DNA of 58,372 nt from Streptomyces spiralis (lineage in GTDB: Bacteria > Actinomycetota > Actinomycetes > Streptomycetales > Streptomycetaceae), in the NCBI RefSeq assembly GCF_014654675.1, contig NZ_BNBC01000058.1, positions 1-58,372 on the forward strand, in the 5' to 3' direction. The translations under genes were made by a program, and so were the position numbers. The notes below the pieces were generated by a model. The model saw nothing but the letters and a program-made list of their open reading frames with translations. It made no database searches and was not told the origin of the DNA. Positions 33,552 through 42,016 of the stretch are shown piece after piece (the first letter of the stretch is position 1; every line of letters starts with the position of its first letter).

Positions 33552-35357
33552 TCAGTTCGCGGAGTCGCTCTGCAGCCCGAAGCGGGCACCCAGGCGGTAG
33601 GCAATGGAGACGAGGACGACGAGCAGGACGACCATGCAGACGCCGAGCGCGGCGAGGGTGGTGAACTGGCCGTTCTCGAACTGCTCCCAGATCAGCACCG
33701 ACAGGACCTCCTTGCCGGGGCTGTAGAGCAGGATGGTGCTGGACAGCTCGCGGAAGGACACGACGAGGATGTAGACCCAGCCGGCCAGGATGCCGCCGCT
33801 CATCAGCGGCAGCAGCACCCGGCGGAAGGTCTGGAACCACGAGGCGCCGGAGACCGCCGCCGACTCCTCCAGCTCCGGAGACATCTGCGCCATCGCGGCG
33901 GAGGAGTAGCGCATGCCGTACGGCAGGTAGCGGGTGCAGTACGAGATCAGCAGGATGAACAGGGTGCCGTAGATCGGCAGCGACATCCGCAGGTAGACGA
34001 ACGCCAGCGCCAGACCGAGGACCAGGCCGGGGATGACGATCGGGGTGAACGCGAGCAGGTCGAGCAGGCGCCGGCCGGGGGCCTTGGTGCGCAGCACGAC
34101 CCAGGCGACGATCGCGGTGAGGATCATCACCGCCGTCGCCGCGCCCACCCCGACGATCAGGGAGTTCTTCAGGGCGGTGAACGCCAGCGGCATGTCGAGG
34201 ACGGCGCGGTAGTTGTCCAGTGTCATCTGGCTCAGGGTCTTGCTGCTCGGGGCCGCGTAGTACTTCAGCAGGGAGGCGTAGACGAGCACGGCGACCGGCA
34301 GGACCACGGTGAGCAGGAAGTAGAGGATGATCCCGGCGCCGACGAGCGGGCGGGCACGGCCGAGTTCGACCGGGCGGGGCCGGAACGCCTTGCCGGTCAC
34401 GGTCTGGAAGTTGCGGGAGGAGCGCTGCAGCCAGCTCGAGAGCAGCACGCCGAGCACCGCGATGAGAAGCAGGCCGATCGCGTAGGCGCCGGCCGCGCCG
34501 TAGTCGACGGGGTAGGCCCGCAGCACGAAGTAGATGCGGCTGGTGAAGACATAGATGCCGTTCTGCAGGCCGAGCAGGCCTGGCACCTCGAAGCTCTCCA
34601 GGGACTGCACGAACATCAGCAGCGCCGCGGAGATCATGGCCGGCCGCAGCAGGGGGATGGTCACGCGCCGCAGGACGGTGAGCCGGTTCGCCCCGGACAT
34701 GGCGGCGGACTCCTCCAGGGAGGGGTCCATGGCGCGGAAGGCGGCCACCATCAGCAGGAACGCGACCGGGGCCAGGTGCAGCCCCTGCACCCAGATCATC
34801 CCCCAGACGCTGTAGATGTTGACCGGCGAGGTGCCGAACAGCGGCTTGAAGACCAGGGAGTTGATCAGTCCGCTCTGCGGGTCCCCGAGGAAGATCCAGG
34901 ACGTGGCGTAGAGGATGCCGGGGACGATCAGCGGTACCAGTGACGCGGCGAAGAACAGGCCCTTGAACGGGGTGTCGGTGCGGACCTGCACATACGCCAG
35001 GGCCGTGCCGAGGACCAGCGCGAGTGCGGCGGAGCCCAGCGCGAACCACAGCGAGTTGAGCATCATCTCGCCGGACTGCGAGTTGCCGCCGTAGGCCCGC
35101 GAGAAGGCGCCGAAGGAGACGCCCCGGCCGTCGGCGCTGAGGAAGGTGTCGTGGACGAGGTAGCCGAGCGGCACGATCGCCAGATAACCGACGACGACGA
35201 CGGCGCCGCCGACGAGCAGGCCCTGGAGGGACAGCGGGCGGCGCAGCAGCCGCAGGAGCCGGCCTGCCCGGCCGTCGGCCCCGGGCCCGGGTGCGGATCC
35301 CGGACCGGCGTCGGGGCCGTTGTCGTGCGCGGTCGTGGAGGTGGGTGCGAGGGTCAT
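33552..35357 (-). CDS. ABC transporter permease, fused double-domain FbpB type
   Basis: 601 residues, about 12 helices: two homologous permease halves in one chain, each with an EAA motif (LEESAAMSGANRLTVLRRVTIP and LEESAAVSGASWFQTFRRVLLP). The fused form is typical of FbpB and related importers. ATG 35357 is six bases after the upstream stop. The N-tail of about 35 residues is Pro/Gly/Ala rich. Confidence 0.92.
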   Translation of the reverse strand: MTLAPTSTTAHDNGPDAGPGSAPGPGADGRAGRLLRLLRRPLSLQGLLVGGAVVVVGYLAIVPLGYLVHDTFLSADGRGVSFGAFSRAYGGNSQSGEMMLNSLWFALGSAALALVLGTALAYVQVRTDTPFKGLFFAASLVPLIVPGILYATSWIFLGDPQSGLINSLVFKPLFGTSPVNIYSVWGMIWVQGLHLAPVAFLLMVAAFRAMDPSLEESAAMSGANRLTVLRRVTIPLLRPAMISAALLMFVQSLESFEVPGLLGLQNGIYVFTSRIYFVLRAYPVDYGAAGAYAIGLLLIAVLGVLLSSWLQRSSRNFQTVTGKAFRPRPVELGRARPLVGAGIILYFLLTVVLPVAVLVYASLLKYYAAPSSKTLSQMTLDNYRAVLDMPLAFTALKNSLIVGVGAATAVMILTAIVAWVVLRTKAPGRRLLDLLAFTPIVIPGLVLGLALAFVYLRMSLPIYGTLFILLISYCTRYLPYGMRYSSAAMAQMSPELEESAAVSGASWFQTFRRVLLPLMSGGILAGWVYILVVSFRELSSTILLYSPGKEVLSVLIWEQFENGQFTTLAALGVCMVVLLVVLVSIAYRLGARFGLQSDSAN

Positions 35358-35363
35358 CGCGGG

Positions 35364-36473
35364 TCACTTCCCCGAGCCCGTGACGCCGCGCAGCAGCGCG
35401 TCGTACTTCTTGTCCCAGTTGCCGCCGTCGTTGCTCAGGCCCTTGACGTCGAAGGGGACGAGCGTCAGGCCGCGCAGGCTGTTGTCGCCGGGGACCTTCG
35501 TCGACGGGGTGAGGCCGAGCTTGACCAGCTCCTTCTGGCCGTCGGTCAGCAGCCAGTCGTAGAACAGCCAGGCCGTCGCGGGGTGCTTGGCGTTCTTGAG
35601 CATGCCGACGCCGTTGGGCCGGGCGAAGGCGGGGATCTTGGACACCCCGCTCTTGGGCAGGTGGGTCACGGGAGCGCCCTTCTCGGCGGCCCGGTCGGTG
35701 ATGTACGTGTAGTTCATCGCCTCGATGGGCGACTGGCCCGCGGAGAGGAACTGCATCATCGTCGTGTGGCCCTTGGCCACCTTGGCGTTGGCGGCGATGG
35801 CCTTCCACAGGGCGTCCACCTGGGCCTGCGACTTGCCGTGGCCCAGCCAGTACTTGGTGACGTTCTCGAACCAGTCGCTGTCGCTGACCTCGAGGGTGAG
35901 CTTGCCCTTGTACTTGGGCTGGGCCAGGTCCTCCCAGCTGTGCGGCTCGTCGCCGGGCTTGATCAGGTCGGTGTTCCAGGCGGGCTGGAAGACGTTGAGC
36001 CGGCTGGCCGTCCAGTGGTCGAACTTGCCGGCCGGCTCCACCTTGTCGAGCGCGGAGCCGTCGAAGTCCGCCAGCAGACCGTTGCCGGACAGCGCCGTCA
36101 TTTCCAGGAAGTTGGTCTCCACCGCGTCGGCGCCCGGCTTGCCGGCCTGCGACTCCTGCATGGCCCGCTGAAGGACGGTCTCGGAGTTGCCGCGGAAGAC
36201 GCTGACGTGGATGCCGTACTTCTTCTCGAAGGCCTGCGCGACGGGCGTGGCGATGTCCGCGGTCATCGAGGTGTACAGGGAGAGTGTCTTTCCCTCCTTG
36301 GCGGCCAGCTCCTGGGCCTTGGCGACCTGCTGGTCCTTGGGCAGCGCGGCGATCTGAGCGTAGGTGCCGTCCGCCTTGGCGGGCGCTGCCGTCGTGACGG
36401 CGCCGCCGCACCCGGTGGTGACGGCCGCGACCAGCACTCCGGTCACGGCTAGGGCGGTGTTACGGGTCCTCAT
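35364..36473 (-). CDS. ABC substrate-binding lipoprotein 2 (FbpA-like)
   Basis: 369 residues. Signal peptide with lipobox VTTGC, then a type-2 periplasmic binding fold: GKTLSLYTSMTADIATPVAQAFEKKYGIHVSVFRGNSETVLQRAMQE. Closely similar in plan to the preceding gene (shared SETVLQRA block and C-terminal YDALLRGV). ATG 36473 follows AGGAG. Both binding proteins presumably feed the single permease. Confidence 0.9.
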   Translation of the reverse strand: MRTRNTALAVTGVLVAAVTTGCGGAVTTAAPAKADGTYAQIAALPKDQQVAKAQELAAKEGKTLSLYTSMTADIATPVAQAFEKKYGIHVSVFRGNSETVLQRAMQESQAGKPGADAVETNFLEMTALSGNGLLADFDGSALDKVEPAGKFDHWTASRLNVFQPAWNTDLIKPGDEPHSWEDLAQPKYKGKLTLEVSDSDWFENVTKYWLGHGKSQAQVDALWKAIAANAKVAKGHTTMMQFLSAGQSPIEAMNYTYITDRAAEKGAPVTHLPKSGVSKIPAFARPNGVGMLKNAKHPATAWLFYDWLLTDGQKELVKLGLTPSTKVPGDNSLRGLTLVPFDVKGLSNDGGNWDKKYDALLRGVTGSGK

Positions 36474-36519
36474 GCGGTGCTCTCCTGGGGAGGGGCGAAG
36501 GGGCGGTACGGGAGTGCGG

Positions 36520-37623
36520 TCAGCCGGCCGCGGGGACGCCGCGCAGCAGCGCGTCGTAGGCGGTGTTCCACTTCTTGGTGTCGGTTTCGGCGGTCTTCGA
36601 GAGGCTGTAGGTGGTGGTGCCGGGCGGGATCGGGTCCCGGTATCCGGGAACGCTCTTGGCCGCCGGGATGCGCAGGGACTCGGCGATGATCCTCTGTCCG
36701 TCGCCGAGGACCCAGTCGACCCACAGCAGGGCGGCGGCCGCGTGACGCGGGCGGGCCATGAGCGCCACGCCGTTGGGCCGCAGGATCACCGGTTCGACGG
36801 CGGGCCGCCAGGCCACCGGCGCCCCCTTCCTGGCCGCCTTGTCGACGGTGTGGCTGTAGACCGACAGCGCCACGGCGAACTGGCCGGCGCTGAGCTGCTC
36901 GCCCTGCACGGTGTGGCCCTTGGTCACCTTCACATTGGCGGCGATCTTCTTGAAGAGGGCGTCCGCGGCCGCCGGGCTCATGTGCTGCTGCTCGGTCAGG
37001 TAGGTGTGCATCGAGGCGTACCAGTCCCAGTCGCCGACCTCGACGGACAGCTTGCCCTTCCACTTCGGGTCGGCGAAGTCGGCGAACTCCTTCGGCTTCT
37101 GGCCCTCCTTGACGAGGTTGGTGTTCCAGCCGACGACGAAGGCGTTGAAGCGCTCCGCCGTCCAGCCGCCGAGGTTCTTCGCCGCGTCCTTCAGCCCTGC
37201 CGTGGCGGGGCCGTCGTAGGCGTGGAGCAGGTGCTGGGAGTCCAGGGCGCGCAGTTCGAGGTCGTTGGTGTCCATGACGTCGTTCTGCGGCTTGTTCGCC
37301 TGGTTCTCCTGGAGCGCCCGCTGCAGCACCGTTTCGGAGTTGGCGCGGAAGGCATGGACCTTGATGCCGGGGTAGGCCTTCTGGAAGCCGTCGACGAGAT
37401 CCTGGATGTCGGTGTTGGAGGTGTACAGGTCGAGCACGCCGCCCTCGCTCTTGGCGTCGGCGAGCAGCTTGCTCGTGCGCTCCTGGCCGGTGAGCGACTC
37501 GTAGGCGGCGTAGGGGTTCTTGGCGGGGGCGGAGTCCGCGGCGCCCGTCGTCGGGGAGGCGCCGCAGCCGGTGAGGATGAGCCCGGCGGCCAGCAGGCCG
37601 GCGGGGAGAGCACCTTGACGCAT
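36520..37623 (-). CDS. ABC substrate-binding lipoprotein 1 (FbpA-like)
   Basis: 367 residues, first gene of the ABC operon. Lipobox LILTGC at about residues 15-20, binding-fold residues GGVLDLYTSNTDIQDLVDGFQKAYPGIKVHAFRANSETVLQRALQE. ATG 37623 is chosen on AAGGAG seven bases upstream; the frame is open to 37812 but that stretch carries operator site 3. A tandem paralogue follows after 46 bp. Confidence 0.9.
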   Translation of the reverse strand: MRQGALPAGLLAAGLILTGCGASPTTGAADSAPAKNPYAAYESLTGQERTSKLLADAKSEGGVLDLYTSNTDIQDLVDGFQKAYPGIKVHAFRANSETVLQRALQENQANKPQNDVMDTNDLELRALDSQHLLHAYDGPATAGLKDAAKNLGGWTAERFNAFVVGWNTNLVKEGQKPKEFADFADPKWKGKLSVEVGDWDWYASMHTYLTEQQHMSPAAADALFKKIAANVKVTKGHTVQGEQLSAGQFAVALSVYSHTVDKAARKGAPVAWRPAVEPVILRPNGVALMARPRHAAAALLWVDWVLGDGQRIIAESLRIPAAKSVPGYRDPIPPGTTTYSLSKTAETDTKKWNTAYDALLRGVPAAG

Positions 37624-37766
37624 CGCACACTCCTTGGACGAGGCGAACGGCTCGTGGGACGGACGGAGAGGGCACAGAGTGTGGGGGAGGGTGCGGTCGC
37701 GGCGACGGCCGACGGGGGGGGCGTCGGCCGGTCGGCGACGGGTTGCGGCTCGGGTCCGTCCGGGAT

Positions 37767-37786
37767 CTGTTTCCTGCATGAAACAG
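37767..37786. promoter_or_regulatory. Second inverted repeat in the ABC-operon promoter
   Basis: CTGTTTC (37767-37773) / GAAACAG (37780-37786), perfect seven-base arms and a six-base spacer, six bases from operator site 3. It could be a site for another regulator. Confidence 0.5.
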
Positions 37787-37792
37787 GAGCTG

Positions 37793-37812
37793 AGGTATGA
37801 TGGTCTAACCAT
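37793..37812 (+). promoter_or_regulatory. Composite operator site 3 (ABC-operon promoter)
   Basis: AGGTATGATGGTCTAACCAT. The core ATGGT-CTA-ACCAT (37800-37812) is the exact reverse complement of the core of site 2. It lies 170-189 bp before the ABC operon start and 24 bp from the end of the eutA-like gene. The flanking AGG half is oriented away from the ABC operon, unlike the other sites. Confidence 0.85.
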
Positions 37813-37835
37813 AGGACGGGAGCTTTACTTCATCG

Positions 37836-39431
37836 TTATGACGCGGGGCCGCCCGCACCCACCGTCTCCTGCTCGAAGACCAGGGACTTGATCGTGACCG
37901 GCACCGTGTGGGACGGAAAGCGCAGCCGCCCGAGGTCGACGTAGTCGAAGTCGCGCAGACTCAGCCCGTCGACCACCATGAGGTCGGCGGTGACGTCCAG
38001 TTCCTCGCGCAGCAGTCTGCCGAGGGTCAGGGCGACGTCTCCGTCGAGCACGACGTACAGCGGTCGTCCGGCGGCGGTCCGCTCGGCGAGGGCGTCCCGG
38101 ACGCCGCGCGCGAACGGCAGCAGCCTCTCGTGACTGGGCGGCCCGCTCCACGACAGTGCGAGCGCGACGTCCGCGCCCGTCTGCGCGACGTCGAGCGCGA
38201 CCAGGTGCCGGCGGATCGCGGCGGCCACCGCCTCGGCGTCGACCCTCTCGCCCAGCCGGTAATGGGGCCTGATCACCTGGAGGTTGCGGCGCGGCAGCAG
38301 GGCGTCCGGGTCGGAGACATAGCCGGTGTTACCGCTCAGCTGGACGCTGTACTCGGAGGCGCCCAGCGCCGTCGCCCGGATGCACTCGCCCGGCGGCAGC
38401 AGCGGATACGGCAGGGCGCCGGCCTTCAGGCGCCGGGCGAGCGCGTGGCCCAGCCGGCGGCCGAGGTCGCCGAAGTCCGTCCGCTCCCGGCCGTAGACGT
38501 ACTCCGCCACTCCGCCGGAGAACATCACCGCGTCGACGCCACCGCCGCCCGGCAGCGGCTCGGTGAGGTACAGCCCGCGGATGCCGGGCGGCAGCGGATC
38601 GGCGGTGACGGCGGCCACGAGAGCGTCCGCCATCGACTCCGCCACGCGGTCCAGCTCGTCGGGCCGGACGGTGTCACCCACCTTCCAGGTGAGCCCGGCG
38701 CGGGCCGCGTGCGCCGCGCCCGCCGGGTCGAGCCGGACGATGTGCCCGGCTTCGTCGACCACCTGGAGCCGGCCGCCGACGTGGACGGCCGCCGTCGCCG
38801 TGACACGCCCCGCGTCGACCACGGCCAGCTTGGTGGTCCCGCCGCCGATGTCGATGTTCAGGATGCGCCGGCCGGTGTCGTAGGAGACCTTGGCCGCGCC
38901 CGACCCGTAGGCCGCGAGCATGGCCTCCATGTGATGGCCGGCGCTCGCGGTGACCAGCTCGCCCCCGCGCTCTGCGAGCACGCGCGCGATCGCCTGCGCG
39001 TTGCGACGGCGCAGCGCCTCTCCGGTCAGGATCACCACCCCGGTGTCCACGTGCGCCGGGTCGACGGCCGCCGCCCGGTAGGCCGCGTCGATGATCGACC
39101 CGAGGGCGCCGGCGTCGATGTGCTCGTCGTCGGCGTAGGGGGTGAGCTCCACGGGGGAGCGGTGCAGCGTCTCGCGCCGCACCACCAGATAGCGGCTGGT
39201 CAGGTCCTCGCCGATGCGCCTCAGGTGCAGGCGGGAGAAGAGGACCTGGGTGCCCGAGGAGCCGATGTCGATGCCGACGCTGTGCAGGGTGACGTTGTCC
39301 TGCTGCCAGATGGGATTGTCCTCCAGCGCACCGTATGCCTCGTCGTCGTGCACATGGTCGTGGTCGGGGAGGTACGCCGAGTGGACCGTGCGCACCCCGT
39401 CGTCATGGTTGTGTTCTTCGGTGTGCCGCAC
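37836..39431 (-). CDS. EutA-like ATPase (ethanolamine ammonia-lyase reactivase family), without EutBC
   Basis: 531 residues of the EutA family: phosphate-binding loop SVGIDIGSSGTQVLFSRL (about 51-68), conserved ILTGEA, ASAGHHMEAMLAAYGSGA, the second nucleotide loop LNIDIGGGTTKLAVVDAG, VGGRL, and C-terminal DYVDLGRLRFPSHTVPVTIKSLVF. EutA removes damaged cobalamin from ethanolamine ammonia-lyase, but no EutB, EutC or other B12 enzyme is in the window. A His/Asp-rich N-tail of about 48 residues is extra. GTG 39431 follows AAGGAG. It lies 33 bp downstream of bicupin 3, so its client may differ from that of classic EutA. Confidence 0.85.
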   Translation of the reverse strand: MRHTEEHNHDDGVRTVHSAYLPDHDHVHDDEAYGALEDNPIWQQDNVTLHSVGIDIGSSGTQVLFSRLHLRRIGEDLTSRYLVVRRETLHRSPVELTPYADDEHIDAGALGSIIDAAYRAAAVDPAHVDTGVVILTGEALRRRNAQAIARVLAERGGELVTASAGHHMEAMLAAYGSGAAKVSYDTGRRILNIDIGGGTTKLAVVDAGRVTATAAVHVGGRLQVVDEAGHIVRLDPAGAAHAARAGLTWKVGDTVRPDELDRVAESMADALVAAVTADPLPPGIRGLYLTEPLPGGGGVDAVMFSGGVAEYVYGRERTDFGDLGRRLGHALARRLKAGALPYPLLPPGECIRATALGASEYSVQLSGNTGYVSDPDALLPRRNLQVIRPHYRLGERVDAEAVAAAIRRHLVALDVAQTGADVALALSWSGPPSHERLLPFARGVRDALAERTAAGRPLYVVLDGDVALTLGRLLREELDVTADLMVVDGLSLRDFDYVDLGRLRFPSHTVPVTIKSLVFEQETVGAGGPAS

Positions 39432-39464
39432 GGATTCCGCTCCTTGTGGACGTCGGACGATTCC

Positions 39465-40598
39465 TCAGACGGTGACGGACTGCTCCGGCTTCGGCGGGAG
39501 CGTGGCGAGCTCCGCCTCGTAGACGGCGTCCATCCGCGGCTCCATGCCGTGCTTGGCGAGTGCCTCGCGGAACGTCTCGCGCACGTACGGCGACTCGTCG
39601 GCGTAGTCGATCTGGTCGCCGCCGATGCGCCGGCTGATCCAGGCCTTCGGCACGCCCTGGGCGTTGCGCACGGAGACCACCTCGTGCTTGAAGGCGAGAT
39701 AGCGGCCCGGTTCGGTGCCGGTGTTGAAGTGCTGGTGGAACCACATGTTGGGCGGCACGATCAGTGTGCCCGGGCCCCACTCGTAGCGCCGGGGCTCCTC
39801 GCCCTCGGGCCACATCAGGCTGTAGCCCTCGCCGGAGAGAATGATGACGTGGGCGCCCGGGCCGTGCCGGTGCCCCTTCTTGTAGGTGGCCGTCGGGAAC
39901 TGCGAGATGTGGCTGTTCATGGAGCCCTTGGCCATCGCGAAGCGGATGTGTCCGCCGCCGGCGCCCCGCTCCTTGGCGTCGATCAGCGGCAGGTTGACCG
40001 CGTCGGCCACGAAGTTGGTGTCGAGCAGCAGCCCCTTCTGCTCGCCCCGAGGGGAGAAGTAGTCGGGCTCGCCGTTGAAGCGGTCCGGGAAGTCGTGCGG
40101 GGTGTTGAAGACGAAGTCGGCATCGCCGTAGAGGTTGATGACGGGAGGCATGTTCGTCGAGGAGACGAAGCGTGCCGCCTTGCGTCCTGAGCCGTTGAAG
40201 TGCTGGTGATGCGCGTTGAGGGGAATGGCGAACATCGAGCCGGTCTGCCACTCGAAGGTGACCTCGGCACCGGCGTCGTTCCAGACCTTCGTCGAGCCCT
40301 GGCCGTCGAGGACGAGGATCATCTCCTCGAACAGCTGGCGCTGCGGCGCGAGCTTCCCGCCGGCGGGGATCTCGCAGACGTAGCAGTCGTTGGAGGTACG
40401 GGTCGCCTCGTGGTTGATGAACACACCCCGCCCGCCGCGTCGCTCCCACGGCTTCAGCTCGACCGTGCGCAGGTCGGGAATGTAGTGGGCGGCGATGATG
40501 TCCAACCCTTCGGCGGCCACCCAGCGCGTGTAGGGGGATTCCTTCTCAGTGGCGAACTTCGCGGCCAGCGAGTCGTTGACGATCGCGTCCTTGGCCAT
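39465..40598 (-). CDS. Bicupin protein 3, putative dioxygenase
   Basis: 377 residues. Domain 1 lacks the HxH (QRQLFEEMILVLDGQG) but keeps Glu and a second-motif HHQHFN. Domain 2 has GHRHGPGAHVIILSGEG and MWFHQHFNTG, so the metal is probably in domain 2, the reverse of bicupin 1. ATG 40598 follows GGAAGGG. It is first gene of a two-gene unit with the EutA-like gene, led by operator site 4. Not closely similar to bicupins 1 or 2, so the three are unlikely to be recent duplicates. Confidence 0.82.
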   Translation of the reverse strand: MAKDAIVNDSLAAKFATEKESPYTRWVAAEGLDIIAAHYIPDLRTVELKPWERRGGRGVFINHEATRTSNDCYVCEIPAGGKLAPQRQLFEEMILVLDGQGSTKVWNDAGAEVTFEWQTGSMFAIPLNAHHQHFNGSGRKAARFVSSTNMPPVINLYGDADFVFNTPHDFPDRFNGEPDYFSPRGEQKGLLLDTNFVADAVNLPLIDAKERGAGGGHIRFAMAKGSMNSHISQFPTATYKKGHRHGPGAHVIILSGEGYSLMWPEGEEPRRYEWGPGTLIVPPNMWFHQHFNTGTEPGRYLAFKHEVVSVRNAQGVPKAWISRRIGGDQIDYADESPYVRETFREALAKHGMEPRMDAVYEAELATLPPKPEQSVTV

Positions 40599-40671
40599 GC
40601 GGCGGCCCTTCCTGATCGGTTCGTGCAGCGCGGCACGCGCTGCCAGGGCGTGGGGATCGGGGGTGGCGGAA

Positions 40672-40691
40672 TTGGTAGAACCATAAGTCCA
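40672..40691 (-). promoter_or_regulatory. Composite operator site 4 (bicupin 3 promoter)
   Basis: Minus-strand TGGACTTATGGTTCTACCAA, 74-93 bp before the bicupin 3 start. It shares TGGACTTATGG exactly with site 6. TGG-ACTTAT could act as an extended -10. Confidence 0.82.
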
Positions 40692-40704
40692 CTGATTGAG
40701 GTCG

Positions 40705-41469
40705 TCAACGAGTCGGACGGGATGATCGCGATCCCTCGGCGGCCACCTCGGCAGCCGCCGCGGCGGCGGCCTCCGGGTCCAGGTACCGGCCGCCGCGGAC
40801 CAGCGGCACCAGGTGTTCGTCGAGGTCGTAGCGCAGGGGCATGGCCGTGGGAATGTCGAGGGCCGGCAGCTCCTCGGGGCTCAGCCGGTCCAGGTGGGCG
40901 ACCAGGGCGCGCAGCGAGTTGCTGTGCGCGACGACCAACGTGGTCCGGCCGGCGCGCAGGCCGGGGACCACGGCGTCGTGCCAGTACGGCAGCAGGCGTG
41001 CGGTGACGTCGGCGAGTGACTCGGTGCGCGGCATCGACTCGTGGGGGAGGCCGGCGTGGCGCGGGTCGCAGGCGAGCCCGCGGGCCGTGTCCGGGGCGGC
41101 CGGCGGGGGTGCCGCGTCGTACGAGCGCCGCCACCGCCGGAACCGCTCCTCGCCGAACTCCCGCAGCACGGCGTTCTTCTCGCGGCCCTGAAGGGCGCCG
41201 TAGTGCCGCTCGTTGAGCCGCCAGTTCCGGGTGACGGGGATCCGGGGCCGGCCGGCGGCCTCCAGGGTCAGTGTCGCGGTGCGGATCGCCCGGGTCAGTA
41301 CGGAGGTGTGGACCAGGTCCGGCAGCAGTCCCGCCTCGCGGAGCAGCCGGCCGCTGTGCCGGGCCTGCCGCTCGCCCCGCGGAGTCAGGTCGACGTCGAT
41401 CCAGCCGGTGAACCGGTTCTGGGAGTTCCATCCGCTCTCGCCGTGACGGAGCAGGATCAGCGTGCGCAT
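40705..41469 (-). CDS. 2,3-BPG-dependent phosphoglycerate-mutase-like protein (GpmA paralogue)
   Basis: 254 residues. Catalytic RHG at 8-10 with NRFTGWIDVDLTPRG, the LNERHYGALQG block and a second His in LVVAHSNSLRALVAHL, all hallmarks of cofactor-dependent phosphoglycerate mutase rather than a general histidine phosphatase. ATG 41469 (MRTLILLRHG) has only a weak Shine-Dalgarno. Divergent from the ferredoxin-Rieske unit across site 5. A glycolytic-type mutase in a catabolic island is odd; it may act on another phosphorylated acid. Confidence 0.85.
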   Translation of the reverse strand: MRTLILLRHGESGWNSQNRFTGWIDVDLTPRGERQARHSGRLLREAGLLPDLVHTSVLTRAIRTATLTLEAAGRPRIPVTRNWRLNERHYGALQGREKNAVLREFGEERFRRWRRSYDAAPPPAAPDTARGLACDPRHAGLPHESMPRTESLADVTARLLPYWHDAVVPGLRAGRTTLVVAHSNSLRALVAHLDRLSPEELPALDIPTAMPLRYDLDEHLVPLVRGGRYLDPEAAAAAAAEVAAEGSRSSRPTR

Positions 41470-41520
41470 GCCGCCGATTGTGACCGCCTGTTCCGTCTCT
41501 TGTTCCCCGTTCCAAGATTC

Positions 41521-41540
41521 TGGTCTAATGGACAGACCAC
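41521..41540 (+). promoter_or_regulatory. Composite operator site 5 (ferredoxin-Rieske promoter)
   Basis: TGGTCTAATGGACAGACCAC. Besides the core it forms a wider palindrome TGGTCT/AGACCA. TGG-TCTAAT suggests an extended -10. It lies 75-94 bp before the ferredoxin start and 52 bp from the divergent GpmA-like gene. Confidence 0.8.
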
Positions 41541-41614
41541 AGCGCGGACAGTGTGGGGCCGCAGCGTGCCCGTCCGCCGTGGACTTCCGCCGATCGCGAG
41601 AGGAAACAGGGACC

Positions 41615-41938
41615 TTGCCCAAGGTGATCTACGTCGGCAGTGACGGTCCCGAGTACACCGTCGATGCGACGGTCGGGGACTCGGTCATGGCGGCCGCCGT
41701 GAGGAACGGCGTTCCGGGAATCGTCGCCGAGTGCGGCGGCAACCAGTCCTGCGCCACCTGCCACGTCTGGGTGCGCGAGGAGTTCGCGCCGCTCGTCGGG
41801 CCGCCCGGCGACATGGAGGACGACCTGCTCGACCTGGCCGTAGCCGAACGGCGCGACACCAGCCGACTGTCGTGCCAGATCCGCCTCACCCGGGAACTGG
41901 ACGGACTCACCGTCGACATCCCCCCGGAGCAGCCCTGA
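41615..41938 (+). CDS. 2Fe-2S ferredoxin, adrenodoxin/putidaredoxin type
   Basis: 107 residues. Cluster ligands C40, C46, C49 and C87 (AECGGNQSCATCHV..RLSCQI) in the C-x5-C-x2-C-x37-C spacing of this class. Start TTG 41615 (MPKVIYVGSDG) is preferred; GTG 41624 is an alternative. It should carry electrons from the FAD reductase at 51058-52329 to the Rieske oxygenase encoded 78 bp downstream. Confidence 0.92.
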   Translation: MPKVIYVGSDGPEYTVDATVGDSVMAAAVRNGVPGIVAECGGNQSCATCHVWVREEFAPLVGPPGDMEDDLLDLAVAERRDTSRLSCQIRLTRELDGLTVDIPPEQP

Positions 41939-42016
41939 ACGCGCCGCCCCGGCAGCACCGCTCAGCACCGAAGCCCACGACCCGCCGGCGGGTCAGTACC
42001 TGAAAGGGAAACGGCC

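Noticed and set aside
31318..36411. Very long minus-strand open frame of about 1,700 codons
   Set aside because: It is a shadow of the ABC transporter and MFS genes in another frame, composed of Arg/Gly/Pro-rich translation without any domain. High GC makes such frames common.
33552..37623. Plain ferric iron uptake system
   Set aside because: The family permits it, but the operon contains a bicupin, an MFS protein and an AAA+ ATPase and carries the catabolic operator, with no siderophore genes or iron-box-like site seen. Not excluded, only less likely.
37836..39431. Ethanolamine utilisation locus
   Set aside because: Only a EutA-like gene is present. No EutBC, shell proteins or aldehyde dehydrogenase are found.
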